Positions 33,032 to 44,985 of a stretch of DNA of 64,000 nucleotides are shown here, piece by piece. Origin of the DNA: Pisolithus tinctorius (Eukaryota > Basidiomycota > Agaricomycetes > Boletales > Pisolithaceae). How positions within the stretch are numbered: position 1 is the stretch's first letter; the number at the start of each line of letters is the position of its first letter. The position numbers were made by a program, and so were the translations under genes. The DNA lies in the NCBI GenBank assembly GCA_024663395.1, contig JANFAH010000008.1, positions 124,001-188,000 on the forward strand, in the 5' to 3' direction. The notes under the pieces were generated by a model that ran no database searches, was not told the DNA's origin, and saw only the letters and a list, made by a program, of their open reading frames with translations.

Positions 33032-34426
33032 TACAATATGATCTCTACATGTATGTACTATGGTCAGACCATTCATAAGCAGCACATTGTTGGTGATTGC
33101 ACTTGACAATGTTCCCCATGGTGGTGTGACCATGGTGGTGTGATTTTGGAGGATTGGAATGATGATCATGTCCCCTTACAGTGAAGTACCTAGCAGACTT
33201 TGAGAGAGACCCAAAAAAATGCTGTTGCAAATGATGAGATTGCCATACAACATGTATGACAGTAATATGTACAGCATGTGAAGACAACAAACACAACAAC
33301 AATATAGTTTAAGTATTAAGGAGATGAAAGAGACAAAATGATGTTGACCTGGGTACAACATGCATCACTGCTGATCATTGCTGGATTGCCCCATTGAAGG
33401 AATGTCATGGACTTCATCAGTGAGGTGATGATGGTGTTCCCCATCTCTGGGATGCTGTTTGTGAGCATCCAAGATCACCTTGAGGAGTCTTGTGTGTCCT
33501 AGACTGGCAGCACTTCCATAAGCCTCAAGGAAAGGCTTCATTGTCACCTTGGAATCTGAGGGGAAATGTCATCAGAGACTCAGAGGCAGAGTTTGCCAGG
33601 AGGAGCTCAGGAGGTGGCTTACTCATTGAGAAATTCCATCGCAATGACACCTTGCTGGTGGTGCTTTGTATTGAACTGCTGCCCATGCTTCCCATTGCAG
33701 TGGTGGTGTGGCCAGTCCTTGAGTGGAATGTAAATGCCAAGCCATGGCTTGCCTTCCATCTAGTGGTGCACTGTGTCTCTCCAGGAGTCAGATTTTGGCA
33801 TCCATGTCCCATTGATGCACAAGACAGGCACATTTGGGATGTGAAGAGGGACTGAGGGGTGGGTGCTAGTCCTCTGCAGTCTGACATGAGAAGGGAGGGA
33901 TGTCAAGATGGAGATATTGATGTCTGATGGCTGGATGACTTGTGGTATCCTGAACTGCATGAGAGTTGGCTGTAAACCAAAGGCAGGTGCATGGAAATGG
34001 GCAGCTGGGATGGAAACAGACTGGATTGCTGGGGATGACAAGGTTGTGCCAGTCCAAAGTACAGGGAATGTGTTTAAGTGGGACTGGGCAGCTGGGACAG
34101 GAATGGACTGGGTTGCTGGAGGCACCAAGGCCATGGTCTGTGTGGGTGACTGGTGAACTGATACAGTGGCTCACAAAATTGTCCCAATGTTTGCAAGTGC
34201 GTCATTAATCATGGTGTAGTGAGTGAACTATCATTATTGAATCAAAGATGTTGGTGGATGGATCAAAGCAGCTGGTCATGGCTCTCTAATGAGCCATATT
34301 ACATAATGACAGAATACCCAAATGAAAATGAGAGCTCATTGGGACAATTATGTAACATTGTGATGTACTGGGGATGTAGTCCTTGGGAACACATATAAAA
34401 CATGGTGAGATGCTCACCAATGCTTA
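33032..34426. other. Unassigned stretch with overlapping open frames
   Basis: Two opposing frames overlap: 33490..33855 (+, 121 codons) and 33760..34134 (-, 124 codons, with repeated Pro/Ala/Ser-rich phrases such as 'SIPVPAAQSH' and 'SIPAAHFHAP'). The repeated phrases resemble the low-complexity middle of transposon accessory proteins, but no DNA-binding motif is visible, so no function is assigned. Confidence 0.2.
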
Positions 34427-34816
34427 CATAATGTATCACATGGTCTACTGAAAGATTTGTCAACAAAAAAACAATGCCAAACAGTGATTTTGCACCACTA
34501 AACCTCCTCACTGTAACACAAGTCAAGAAATCACCATTCTGGCTCATCAGGGACATTCTCTCAGGGCAACCTCAGCAAATGCTGGTGTACACTATAGTAT
34601 AATCAATAGAATATGCTATTGGCACCATTTGTCTCTTCAGAAACCTGCTGGCAGTCATCTCCTGCACAGATTCCCAACCAAAGCCCCATGTGTCCTGGGA
34701 CTAATCAGTACTGTGAGAGCTGAGAATGATGTGGAGGTCCAATCTGGAATTCATCCTATCATGAACAAACCAATCACCCATTAACTAGTGCATTTCTGTG
34801 AATGGGAAACTGGTAT
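34427..34816 (+). repeat. Diverged single arm of the foldback family
   Basis: Aligns with about 31726..32125: shared blocks are 'acataat..accacatg', 'gatttgtca', 'aacctgctg(g/t)cagtcat', 'ctaatcagtact', 'atggaggtc..aatctgg' and 'cactggtatgg'-like 'aactggtatgg'. It stops abruptly where an L1830 fragment begins. Confidence 0.65.
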
Positions 34817-35235
34817 GGGGGGACAAGTGAGATGATCAATGCAGAGGTGGCCATATCTGATGGACTTAGCAAAATGAGCATCTGATGGTTGGAGTGCTGT
34901 AGAAATGCATAGGGTGTGAGGATCCTCACCAAATTTGGAAGGCAGGATGGCATGGCTGAGCACTTTAAGCAAGTGTGAGAATGGAGTCAATATCTTTGGA
35001 AATGGTGGAGATATGATGAAAACTGGAATGCCATACATGGGTGCTAAAAACCTTTAATGTGTGCTTAACTTGCTTCCTCTTTTTTCTTTAGCACTGATGA
35101 CTGCTCACGTCCAGCAGTCCTTCTACACATGAGGGCTTTAGTCTTCATCTTCATGCATGGGCATTGTGTGCAACTCATTGATGAGTTAGGCAGAGTCAGC
35201 TGTAACCATGTCCACAACACCTTTGGTGTGTGACA
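34817..35235. repeat. 3' fragment of L1830 LTR
   Basis: Matches the last 420 bp of 25143..26972 and 46356..48215, ending GTGTGTGACA. The 5' part is missing; the junction with the foldback copy lies at 34817. It is followed within a few bases by gypsy reverse transcriptase coding sequence rather than by a primer site, so a deletion or recombination has joined unrelated pieces. Confidence 0.75.
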
Positions 35236-35241
35236 CTGGCC

Positions 35242-36775
35242 CACTTCTTCCCCCTACATTGCACTGGTCCTCGTTGTAAAGAAGAAGGATGGTTCACTCT
35301 GGTTATGTGTTGACTTCTGGGGCCTTAACAAACTCACCAAGAAGGACTGGTATCCCTTACCACTAATATCTGATCTCCTCAACTCTCCTAGCCACACCAA
35401 AATATGCACTAAAATCAACCTAAGGCATGCATACCACCTCATCTGGATTGCACCCAGTGATGAGTGGAAAACAGCCTTCAGAACATGCTATGGATCATAT
35501 GAGTGGTTGGTGATGCCTTTCAGTCTTACCAATGCCCTGGCTGCCTTCCAATGGTTTGTCAACTCAATCTTTGCAGATATACTAGATGTCTGCATCATTG
35601 TCTACCTCAATGACATCCTGATCTACTCCAGAGATGAGTCTTCACACAAGCAGCATGTCTGGGAAGTTCTTCACCAGCTCCAGTTGCATGGCCTATATGC
35701 TAAACTGGAGAAGTGTGAGTTCCACTTGGACTCTGTGGAATATCTGGGCTACCACTTGTCCCCAACTAGCCTTACCATGTCCTCAGAAAAAGTCAAAGCC
35801 ATCTGTGACTGGCCTGAGCCCTGGAAGGTAAAGGACATTCAGTCCTTCCTGGGCTTTGCCAACTTTTATCACCAGTTCATTTTTAACTATTCAGACATAG
35901 TGGTACCTCTAACCCAGTTGACATGCAAAGGTGCTCCCTGGAACTTCTCTGAGGAGTGCCACCAGTCTTTCAACAAACTCAAGCAGGCCTTCACCTCTGC
36001 CCCAGTCCTAACTCATTTTTCCCTGGATGCCCCTATTACCACTGAGACTGATGCATCTGACTATGCAATTGCTGGTATTTTGACCATCACCAGTGGTGAT
36101 GGTCAAATCTGGCCAGTCACATTCTATTCTCATACCTTGACAGCCCTGGAGTTAAATTATGACACCCATGATAAGGAGTTACTCACAATCTTTGAGGCAT
36201 TTCAGACATGGTGGCATTACCTGGAAGGATCTGCTATATTGGTTGACATTGTCACCAATCATAAGAACCTGGAGTACTTCTCCACCTCAAAGGTACTGAC
36301 CAAGTGCCAAGTGTGCTGGTCTGAGTTTCTGTCACAATTCAATATGATTATCCAGTTCAGACCTGGTAAACTTGGTGCTAAGCCTGATGCCCTACCTAGA
36401 TGATGGGATGTCTACCCCAAAGAGGGGGATAGCAACTATGCCCAGGTCAACCCACAGAACCTCAGACTGGTCTTCATGCAGGAACAACTAGCCACCTCCC
36501 TGCATGCCACCTACCTTGAGTACCCAGCCCTACATGCTGTTGCACTGATGGATGGGGAGAAACTTCATAATGATATCCTCTCAGCTCTACCCTTTGACCC
36601 AGTTGCCCAAGTCTGGTCCTCAGATACATCAGATTCCCAGTGGTCAGTTGATGACACTGGCTTCCTCCACCTAGATGGAAGAATCTATGTACTGGACTCT
36701 AACAACCTTTGCCTTCATGTCCTGAGGTTCAAGCATGATCATCCCTTGTCTGGCCACTTTGGCCAAAATAGAACC
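35242..36775 (+). pseudogene. Ty3/gypsy pol fragment (RT-RNase H-start of integrase)
   Basis: The frame is open from about 35242: 'VVKKKDGSLWLCVDFWGLN', 'KINLRHAYHLIWIAP', 'WLVMPFSLTNALAAFQ', 'VYLNDILIYSRD', 'LGFANFYHQFI' and RNase H 'TETDASDYAIAGIL', ending with the integrase zinc-finger start 'HPLSGHFGQNRT', where homology stops near 36775. The metal-binding box expected as Y-x-D-D is Y-L-N-D: its first Asp codon is AAT at 35609..35611, explained by CTCGAT to CTCAAT, a CpG loss. TGA at 36400..36402 stands where a second Arg is expected after 'ALPR'. Gag, protease, most of integrase and both proper LTRs are absent. Confidence 0.85.
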
Positions 36776-36905
36776 TGTGTATGCCCAGCCAATGGGCATT
36801 GCAGGGCACAATGTGCCCCACCCCAACAAGGTAACCCCTGACAGATAGCCATAGTATAAAAGAGACACATGACATGCAGTTCAGGAGACACACCTCCTCA
36901 TTGAC

Positions 36906-37574
36906 ATGGCATCCATTATTGCTAATGTCCTGGAACTTGTGCAGGCCATTTTGGCATATAGCAACATGTGTGTCATTGTTACATTTGCAGCCACTAGTAG
37001 ATGGCATGTGAATGTGGTTTGAGGTTATCTGCACTATCGCATGTGCAAGATAGCCACTCCATTCTTCAAAGACCCTGATATGCTGCCACACATTCTGTGT
37101 ATGTGTGACACAGTCATCTCTGGATCCACCGCACTTCATTACCTCCTGCCTGAGAACACAATGGAATGGACACCCACCAACCTTGATATTTATGTCCCAG
37201 AATGTTGTTACCCCCATCTCAGAATCCTGTTGAAGCATCAATGCTATGAGATATTAAGGATGCACAAGACTACTCCCATCTACTCCCAATCTGCCATCGC
37301 ATCCATGGTCACCTGGGCCAAGGGGAATCGTCATATAGACATCATAGTTTCCAACACTGAAGTGGTGGTCTCCCTGATATTTCAGTTTCACAGTACAGCA
37401 GTGATGAACTTCATAAGCATGGACCATATTTTCTGTGCCTATCCTGCACTAACCTTGTGGGGCCTGTCCATTGTCAATCCAGGTGTAGTGTATTATGGAA
37501 ATTTCAAGGTCAGGCATTTAAAAATGCTGGCAAAGTACTCCTTGTGTGGCTTCCACTATGTTGCATGCAAGTGA
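36906..37574 (+). pseudogene. Expanded fungal family with nucleotidyltransferase-like motifs
   Basis: From ATG 36906, with one TGA at 37018..37020 ('VNVV' then stop where Arg is plausible), the frame runs to 37574. The core 'ISGSTALHYLLPENT', 'WTPTNLDIYV' and 'RHIDIIVS' resembles a nucleotidyltransferase fold: a Gly-Ser pair, then an Asp-x-Asp-type strand, then a third Asp. In relatives I recall 'TPTDLDIYV', so the first metal-binding Asp is Asn here, again explained by a CpG change (accgac to accaac). The end 'FQFHSTAVMNFIS' and 'CAYPALTL' is typical of this family, which is large in mushrooms. A further open frame to 37799 may be a following exon. Function unknown. Confidence 0.5.
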
Positions 37575-37799
37575 GTCCATGATGCTAACAACACTTGCAA
37601 GTTGAGAGTGCATTTGCTTACTGATGGAAAAGGGATGTGGGTGCAAAGGCAGGGAGCACCTCATGTTACACAGTCACTGCAAGACCTCTTCTGGCAGCTG
37701 GGGGTCTATGATGTGCACTGGTTGTTGGGGGGGCAGGTATGTGAGTCAGACCGTGGCTATGTAAGTCCATGGATGGGGGTGGTAGAGGATGCATCGTAA

Positions 37800-38361
37800 G
37801 CAAACTGTTGTCATTGACATTCCAGGATCCAAGGCACTTGCAGGCAGTATTTAAGTTCTTCAAGGTTTGTGGAGTGCCTCTGAGGGGGAATACAAGGTGA
37901 TGTGGATGAAAGCAAAGCAGTGGCAGGAGAATAGTGGAAGGTGGCAGTGGCACACAGCACGCATGGACTGAAATTATGCAATGGACCAGGTTAGCCATGA
38001 AGGACATGTGATTTATGCATGGACATACTATAAACACTCGCTTTAAGGTCATAGTGAGGCAGCACTGTGAATTTCGCACTAAGAGAACAAAGTCGTAGTA
38101 GGAACTCAAGACATCCAGCACCACAGAAAGGAAACCCACTGTAGGACACATTGTCTATTGGGATGGATGTCATTACTGTATAAAATGTGACATCAAACAC
38201 TACTCTGTGAGAGCAGTTGTTCCTCCAACAGCCAGGAAGCGGTTTGGCAGGCTGAAAAGGGAGATTAGTGAGGTGACACCACAGTGAGCTACAAAAGACC
38301 TACACCAACAGGACATGCAATATGTTCTGCAAGTCATCCTCTGCTCGAATGTTCAATGGTG
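37800..38361. other. Unassigned CpG-poor stretch
   Basis: Only short frames without motifs; it ends at the target duplication TCAAA of the next element. Confidence 0.2.
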
Positions 38362-38366
38362 TCAAA

Positions 38367-39269
38367 TGTGAAGTACGGGTTTACCCTCGGGTGACCAGGC
38401 TTCAAGACCGGGTGACAGGGGTTAAGTCCGAGTGGCCAAAGTCAAGGCCGAGAGACAGGGGCCAAGTCCGGTTGGACCGGAGTTGAGGCCGGAGGTTAGG
38501 GGCTAAGTCCAGAGGACCGGACTTAAGACCGGGAGCGCGGGAACAAGGCCGGTAGCGTGGGAAACCGACCGGTGTTGGAGTGCGCACAAGGGGAAGCTGG
38601 TCCGGGGTTGGATCTACCTCCCTTGGTCTCAGCTTATGTGCTGTACCCTTATGCAAGCCAGGGAGAGGTCCAGGACAGGGGTCGGGGATAGCTTAAGGCT
38701 TGGCCTTAGCTATAGAGTAGTCTTGGGGTGTAGTACAGGAGTTGAGGGTAATACTTAATTGATATTCTGACTGAGGGTGCTACAAAGTATGTACAGGGGT
38801 TAAATACATGAGGCCGGTCCGGGATAATGAACATAGAGCCGGACTTGTGAATAAGCTATTAGTGAGATGATTAGCAAGACGAGGATAGCCACAGTGGCTA
38901 TGCAGAGGCTAATAGCCAAAGTCCGGGTGACCGGCATAACCGGGGTTGGTCACAGGATTGTACAGTAAGCAAAGTCTGATGAACAGGCTAGACTAAATAT
39001 AGTACAAACAAAGGGAAACAGACCAGAGTTATGTCCGGGTGACCCGGACATAGACCTAGGAGGGCCAGGGTGGAGCAGCGTGAGGCCGGGAGGCCGAAAT
39101 GGACCGGAGATAGGGGTAAAACACCGGACTTAAGTTATTTAGACCGGAGTTGAGTTATCTAGGGCCGGGATTGGGTTTTCTAGGCTGGACTAGGACTGGA
39201 CTTGACCAGAGACAGGGGCTAGGGGTCTGGACTGGACTGAGTCCAAGTCCGAGAGTCATGGATATGACA
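38367..39269. repeat. 903-bp CpG-rich solo LTR with perfect target duplication
   Basis: Runs TGTGAAGTACGGG to GGATATGACA, flanked by TCAAA on both sides (38362..38366 and 39270..39274). TG...CA ends, a 5-bp duplication and no coding content identify a solo LTR. The interior is packed with CCGG, ACCGG and GTCCG words, in sharp contrast to the CpG-poor DNA around it. Confidence 0.85.
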
Positions 39270-39274
39270 TCAAA

Positions 39275-40296
39275 TGAACAGGCCACACTCTGATGAAAAC
39301 ATAGGATGCACTTTGACACTCCATTAGATGACAAGCTGGATCAAAAAATATGACATAGACCCTCCCCCCAACATCCACATCAGTCATCGTGACATTGACA
39401 TCAACCATGAAGAGGGATTGAGTACCAGAGATCAAGATATCCTCAATTCCAGACACCTGAACATTCAAATGGCAGGGGCCTGACATGGGGCCAAACAGAA
39501 ACCCCCAAACTTGATAATCCAAGGTATTGATATCATCACCAGCAAGTGAGGTCATGCTGAAATGTACACAATGTCATCAATCACAGACACAGATGAATGA
39601 GCAAGGATGGCACAACCTATCAGCAGATGAAAGACTTTGGCAAAGATGGCAAGTGCAACAGTGACACTGTAGTTTGAGGTTGAAGGTGTAGGGCACATAA
39701 CATGTGTCACTCGAGGGGCACCCCAATGCATCAGCCGATCGAACCCCAGCAGTTAGCCACATACAAATATAAAACTTGTGAGACCATCAGATACCAAGGG
39801 TATGCGGCCATGCTTGATGTATTTCTGGTTGCTGTCAGCCCAGGAGGTTTCTAAACTCAGGAGCTATATTGTAGTATGTATGAGATTCAGGGGTAACTCA
39901 CCTGCAAATAGGTGCGAGCACACACCATCCTGTACCTGCAGCATCATGGATGCAGAAACAGATGTACGATTGCAACTCATGTTGCTAATGATGAAGGACA
40001 TAGTGGCCCCAATGCAGGGAGTATTGCCATTGGCAAGGAATGAGTGACAAAAAAAGGAACTTCTGATCGTGTGAGTGCTCCAGGATGCCCCTGCAGCATC
40101 GATAGTGTCATTGTGCACACTAGCCCATCAATGGTCAGATGCCAAGGAGGAGAATGACTGGGGGCCAGGAGCTCACAAATGAAAGAGGGCTGAAAAAGCA
40201 TTGACATCTTCGAAAAGTGCACATTTAGAAGAAGAGGCTGTCACACCAGGTGTAGGCACTGACCAATATGATGCCACCTGATACCTTGAGCTGCCT
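39275..40296. other. Unassigned stretch upstream of the Helitron frames
   Basis: Contains minus-strand frames 39256..39555 and 39577..39762 and a plus-strand frame 39778..40047 without motifs. Part of it may belong to the Helitron 5' region. CpG is scarce but not absent. Confidence 0.2.
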
Positions 40297-41085
40297 ATGC
40301 AGGATGAGGCCAAGCAGTGCTACACAAATTTCTATCAAGCAACATCCAATCAGGCATTGGCTACTGGCACCTGTGCCATCTGTGTGTGGGAACAGAGCAT
40401 CAAGCTTGAAGGGCTAAAGGTCATCAAGCTTGCAGATCTACCCAACATGCAATGCCTTAAACCCCACCAATCGCACAAGGAACATTTTCTGATTGAAGGT
40501 ATGCTCTTGGAGGCATGTGGTGTTCACAGAGACCTACAGCTGCCTGCTGTGAGCATATGCCAGCAATGTTCTGAAGACTTATGATGACCTGGTGACAAGC
40601 CACCCCACTTCTCGCTCACAAATCAGTTGTGGATTGGGCCAACCCCCTGGGTTTTGGATGTGCTGACATTCCCAGAGCAACTTCTTATAGCACTATTGTA
40701 CCCACAGGTGTACGTGTTCAAATTGTTCCCAAAATGCAGTGGAGGTGTTCGAGATTTCTCTGTCTTGCAGAGTGCCATGCGTGGTAACATTACAACATAT
40801 GAACTTGATATGGATGGTATAGCATCAATGGTCAGTGGCACCCTCATGCCACAGCCATCAATGACATTGGTGTCTTTGATTACAGTGACCTACATTGGCC
40901 CTGGGAAGTTGCCACAAGGTTGGCTCCAGAGTACCTTTTGTGTGCATTGTGACACTGTTAGAGATGCGCTGCTGTGGTTGAAAGAGAACAATCTGAAGTA
41001 TTATGGTGATATCAAGGTATCCTCCCAGCAGCTGGATGCATTGCCAATAGACGATGTGCCATTGGAGATAAGTGGTGTCATATGA
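40297..41085 (+). pseudogene. Helitron N-terminal Cys-rich and DUF6570-like region
   Basis: Two open blocks in one frame, separated by TGA TGA at 40582..40587, then 'FSLTNQLWIGPTP', 'LLYPQVYVFKLFPK', 'SAMRGNITTYELDMD' and 'KYYGDIKVSSQQL'. This is the conserved N-terminal part of fungal Helitron proteins. The stops fit CGA CGA to TGA TGA, since Arg is common at that position. Confidence 0.6.
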
Positions 41086-41476
41086 CAGTCAGAAGACATG
41101 CATATAGTGGATGAGGAGGGGGAGGGATATGTGCCAATGGATGACAATGAAGGTACAAGTTCTCCTCAATACCCCTGCAATGGGTCTCAGCAGGTATCAC
41201 ATAGTGGACATGAATGACATTACAAGACAGTCCATGGATGATGGTGCCACACCATGTGTGGTTCCTTTTCAAGTCTCAGGGCCAATTGATACTGATCTCT
41301 CCACACTGAGTGCAAAAGAGTTGATGACTTGGGGTCTTGTCAATCTATGGGATGAGGGTCAAGAAGGTGAGTATGCAGTTAAGCACAGAGGCAAACCTGT
41401 CTCAGATTTTGGATGGCCACAGCAGAAACCACATATCCTGCAACCTGCAGATAGTGAGTGAAATTTCTTTGAAAAG

Positions 41477-42589
41477 GTGTATCCATGTTTGTATCCCTAT
41501 GGCGAAGGGGGCATAGAGTGCACACAACCAGTCCCTATAGATTTTGGAGAGCATGTCAGATGGGCTCTGGAGTACCATGATTGCTGCTTCTGGAGACATG
41601 TGACCTTCGCATTTGTGGCCTTTGCCATAGCACAACATCAGCAGGCACTAGGATCTGCCAGATTACAGATGCAGCAGAAGAGTTTTGACAGGGATGCACA
41701 TCTTTTATCCACTATCTTGTTGGCTAGTATGCAGCAAGCAGTCAGGGAGGAAGAACAACACCGGTGTATAAGTGATCCTGCAATCCAATTACTGCAGCAG
41801 CACCTTTATGCCACTGCTGGTCAGGTACAGGGATCTGATCATAGTCGCTACCAACTATGAAGTCAGATATGGGCGACATCCATCATGTTCAACTCACCTA
41901 GTTTATGGATAATGATCAATCCATGTGATCTTCACAATCCTGTTGCACAGGTCTTTGCCAGGGAACACATCAATATGGATAACTTTCTTGCCAGTACTGG
42001 CCCATCAAAAGAGAAACGTGCTGTGAACATTGCAGGCAACCCATATGTGGCAGCCAAATTTTTTCACTTCATGATCAAGACTATCATACAAACCCTCTTT
42101 GGTGTTACTGTGACTCCATATAGCATGCACTCACAAAAGGGAATCTTCAGCCTCATGAGGGCTTACTTTGGAGTCATTGAGTCGCAAGGACAGGGGTCGC
42201 TTCATCTTCACATGTTACTGTGGTTGAAACACTCACCTCCTACAGACAACATAGAGCAGCTCCTGCATGAAGAGAGCTTTTGTGAATGTGTGTGCTCATT
42301 CATCAGAGCAAACATGTGAGCACACCTTCCAGGTTTGGAGTCAGCCCAGTTGATCAAGACAATACCAAACAATGTTGATGTTGCATACTGTCATCCACCT
42401 AAACCACAGGCAGAGCACTACAATGAAGAGGTTGCATGGCTGGAACTATGCATCGCTAGAGCAAAACAGCTACACACCTGCCAAATCCATCAGTGTCTGA
42501 TTCCTACCAAGAAGGGGGGCTTGGTGTGCAAGCAATGGGCTCCATTCCCTATAGCAGATGATGACTTTATCTTGGTGATTGGGGGATGA
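41477..42589 (+). pseudogene. Helitron Rep (HUH) domain region
   Basis: Frames 41477..41860, 41885..42319 and 42335..42589 carry 'NPCDLHNPVAQVF', 'IAGNPYVAAKFFHFMI' and 'GQGSLHLHMLLWLKH'. The last holds the His-hydrophobic-His (HUH) metal-binding site of rolling-circle initiators, and the Tyr of the strand-nicking site would lie elsewhere in the damaged region. The domain opens and rejoins DNA strands during transposition. Stops and a frame change break it. Confidence 0.65.
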
Positions 42590-43092
42590 AACAATTACAC
42601 CCCTTCCTCAATGGATGGGTTCCTGCATTAGCGATCAATGCTTGATGTAACAACGATGTGAAACTGCTTATGAATTTGAGAGCAATGATGAATCTATCCT
42701 TTTACATAACCACATATCAAACAAAGAAACAGGGCAAGCATTACAATCTTTCAGCCATGCTAACGAAGGGTCTCACCTACCACAATGTGTGTACACCTTA
42801 TTTGGAAGACCTCTGCAATCAACAATGGCTGCTCCTCTTCCGCTTGGTACACACAATCAACTGCAAACAAGAACTAGCCACACCAATGGTGATGTCATAC
42901 TTGATGGGATGGGGTGACACCTACCGGTCACACCACTATACACCTATATACTGGTCAAGCTTCATGAGGAAATTATCAGCAACACATCCCACCTTGTCAA
43001 CATGGGCCATGGATGAAAAGGCGAGGTGGGTCTGTTCCGCATTCATAGACAGACATGTGCATTAACTCCAGAGGTGTCAGTGTCTCAGTGAG

Positions 43093-44985
43093 ATGCATGC
43101 AAATGCCCAGGCAGCTGCCATGATACTGCAGCAAACCCAAGAGATGTTCAAGGTAGGACCTTCTATCATCCTTGATTGCAGGACTGGTGCTGAATGTGAT
43201 GTCCATCAGGAGGATGCTCAAGATGTCATCACACTCGACACTGATTCCCAAGGCTTCCTGTATCCAAAATGTCAGGTTACAGATTACATCTACCATGGCA
43301 ACAATCTTGAGCAGATGAATGTGCTGCAGTTCTTTATGGACATGTACAAGTGCAAAAGGGGATTGCACAGGAGCACCAATACCGCCTCAAGCACTGAAGC
43401 TGCAGGGCCTGGGGCTGTCCAACAATGCGGCTGTCTGCAGCATGCTCATACACAATACCAACTGATGCACCCAAGATTCGAACAGAAGGAACCTGCTGTT
43501 TGTCCAGAGGGACATCACACTCTGCCAAACTTCATTGGGTGCTACTTCCCAACACAGGATGATCCTGATTGTCATGCATTTTACTGTGCCTCAATGCTTA
43601 TGCTACTAAAACCATGGCAGGACCTCAGCACTGACCTCAAGGGATCTCACAAGACATGGGAACATGTCTTGAACATGTTCCTGGCATCAGGGCCCACCCG
43701 AATACACCACATCATCTCTGGGGTGCAATCTTTTCACCACTGTGAGAAATCAGCACAGGAGCAGCAGGTGCAGTATGCACAAGACCCAGCCCATGATCTC
43801 ATGGATAATTTAAATTGCAAGGAGCCTTTGGAGGAGGACAGGGCATTCACACATGGCATGGGTGAACAGCAACTCACTGAACAAGGATTAGCTGCTATTA
43901 TCACAGGGCAAATGCCATGGCAGGAAGAACTACATGGATGTCTGGCTGTACAAGCTGTGAAGATCACCAAAGTTTTTCCTGACAATGTCATGCCAACATG
44001 GATGGATCGAGAGTGTATTCACAACATCAGCAGTGTGGAAGCATCAATGTCTGGCATATCTCATGCAGATGAAGACAACTTGTGGAATTTGTTGACCTGG
44101 AATGATCTCATGGCATGGGATGTTCAGTCACAAAATGCAATGATAGATACTGCCTCTTCTTTTCCTCCCCCATCTGATGTTCCTCCCAGTGTTGTCCCAC
44201 TGGATCCACATGACTTACCAGAAAACTTGTCACCCACAGACAGCACAGAAGTGGCAGAGACTGTGTTAGCTGCTTTGGACCCACCGATGCTCAGAGCAGA
44301 CCAACATCGCACATATGATATAGTCACCTGGCACGTTGACCAGTGGTTGTGTGGACACAATCCACCCCCACTGCACATGCTCATTCATGGGGAGGGTGGC
44401 ACAGGGAAGTCGAAAGTAATCCAATCTATCACACAGTACTTCATGCATCGACGAGCATGCCACATCCTCATCAAGGCAGCATATACTGGAGTCACCACCT
44501 CTCTCATTGACAGAAAGATGATGCACACCATTGGGATGATGTCACGATCTAGATCTGAACCTTTGAGTGCTCAGGCAAGGGCAAAGTTACAGGATTTCTG
44601 GAGGTCATACCAGTACCTCATTGTGGATGAGATGTCAATGCTGGGCAAAACTTTCCTGGCACAGTTATCATGCAACATTGGTATAGGGAAAATGGTGGCA
44701 GGGCAGCGTGCAAGTGATCATTCATTTGGTGGCATCAGCATTATAATGTGTGGTGATTTCCATCAATTTCCACCTGTTGCAGTCGGAACCACTGAGGCAC
44801 TGTATTACCCAACTACAAACCAATGTGATTGTACACTTCCCAAGCTTGGGTGTGCCATATATGAAGAATTTGAAACAGTTGTCATGCTCCAAGAGCAGAT
44901 GCATCTCACTGATACTGTCTGGCATGACTTTCTCCAGCACCTGCACTATGGCCATGTTCAAGCGCATCATATGGAGATGTTGTGA
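43093..44985 (+). CDS. Helitron PIF1-like helicase, open frame of 630 codons
   Basis: The longest intact frame of the Helitron. Superfamily 1B helicase motifs in order: 'LIHGEGGTGKSKVIQ' (Walker A, near 44380), 'AAYTGVTTSLI', 'QYLIVDEMSML' (Walker B), 'MCGDFHQFPPV' and 'LQEQMHLTDTVW'. It unwinds DNA during rolling-circle transposition. The frame ends at 44985, before the C-terminal motifs, which continue in broken form downstream. About 380 codons before Walker A are Helitron-specific. Confidence 0.8.
   Translation: MHANAQAAAMILQQTQEMFKVGPSIILDCRTGAECDVHQEDAQDVITLDTDSQGFLYPKCQVTDYIYHGNNLEQMNVLQFFMDMYKCKRGLHRSTNTASSTEAAGPGAVQQCGCLQHAHTQYQLMHPRFEQKEPAVCPEGHHTLPNFIGCYFPTQDDPDCHAFYCASMLMLLKPWQDLSTDLKGSHKTWEHVLNMFLASGPTRIHHIISGVQSFHHCEKSAQEQQVQYAQDPAHDLMDNLNCKEPLEEDRAFTHGMGEQQLTEQGLAAIITGQMPWQEELHGCLAVQAVKITKVFPDNVMPTWMDRECIHNISSVEASMSGISHADEDNLWNLLTWNDLMAWDVQSQNAMIDTASSFPPPSDVPPSVVPLDPHDLPENLSPTDSTEVAETVLAALDPPMLRADQHRTYDIVTWHVDQWLCGHNPPPLHMLIHGEGGTGKSKVIQSITQYFMHRRACHILIKAAYTGVTTSLIDRKMMHTIGMMSRSRSEPLSAQARAKLQDFWRSYQYLIVDEMSMLGKTFLAQLSCNIGIGKMVAGQRASDHSFGGISIIMCGDFHQFPPVAVGTTEALYYPTTNQCDCTLPKLGCAIYEEFETVVMLQEQMHLTDTVWHDFLQHLHYGHVQAHHMEML

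Noticed and set aside
34817..36775. L1830 fragment plus gypsy pol as one intact gypsy element
   Set aside because: The LTR fragment is followed directly by reverse transcriptase without primer site, Gag or protease, and its TATA-like sequence suggests the opposite orientation.
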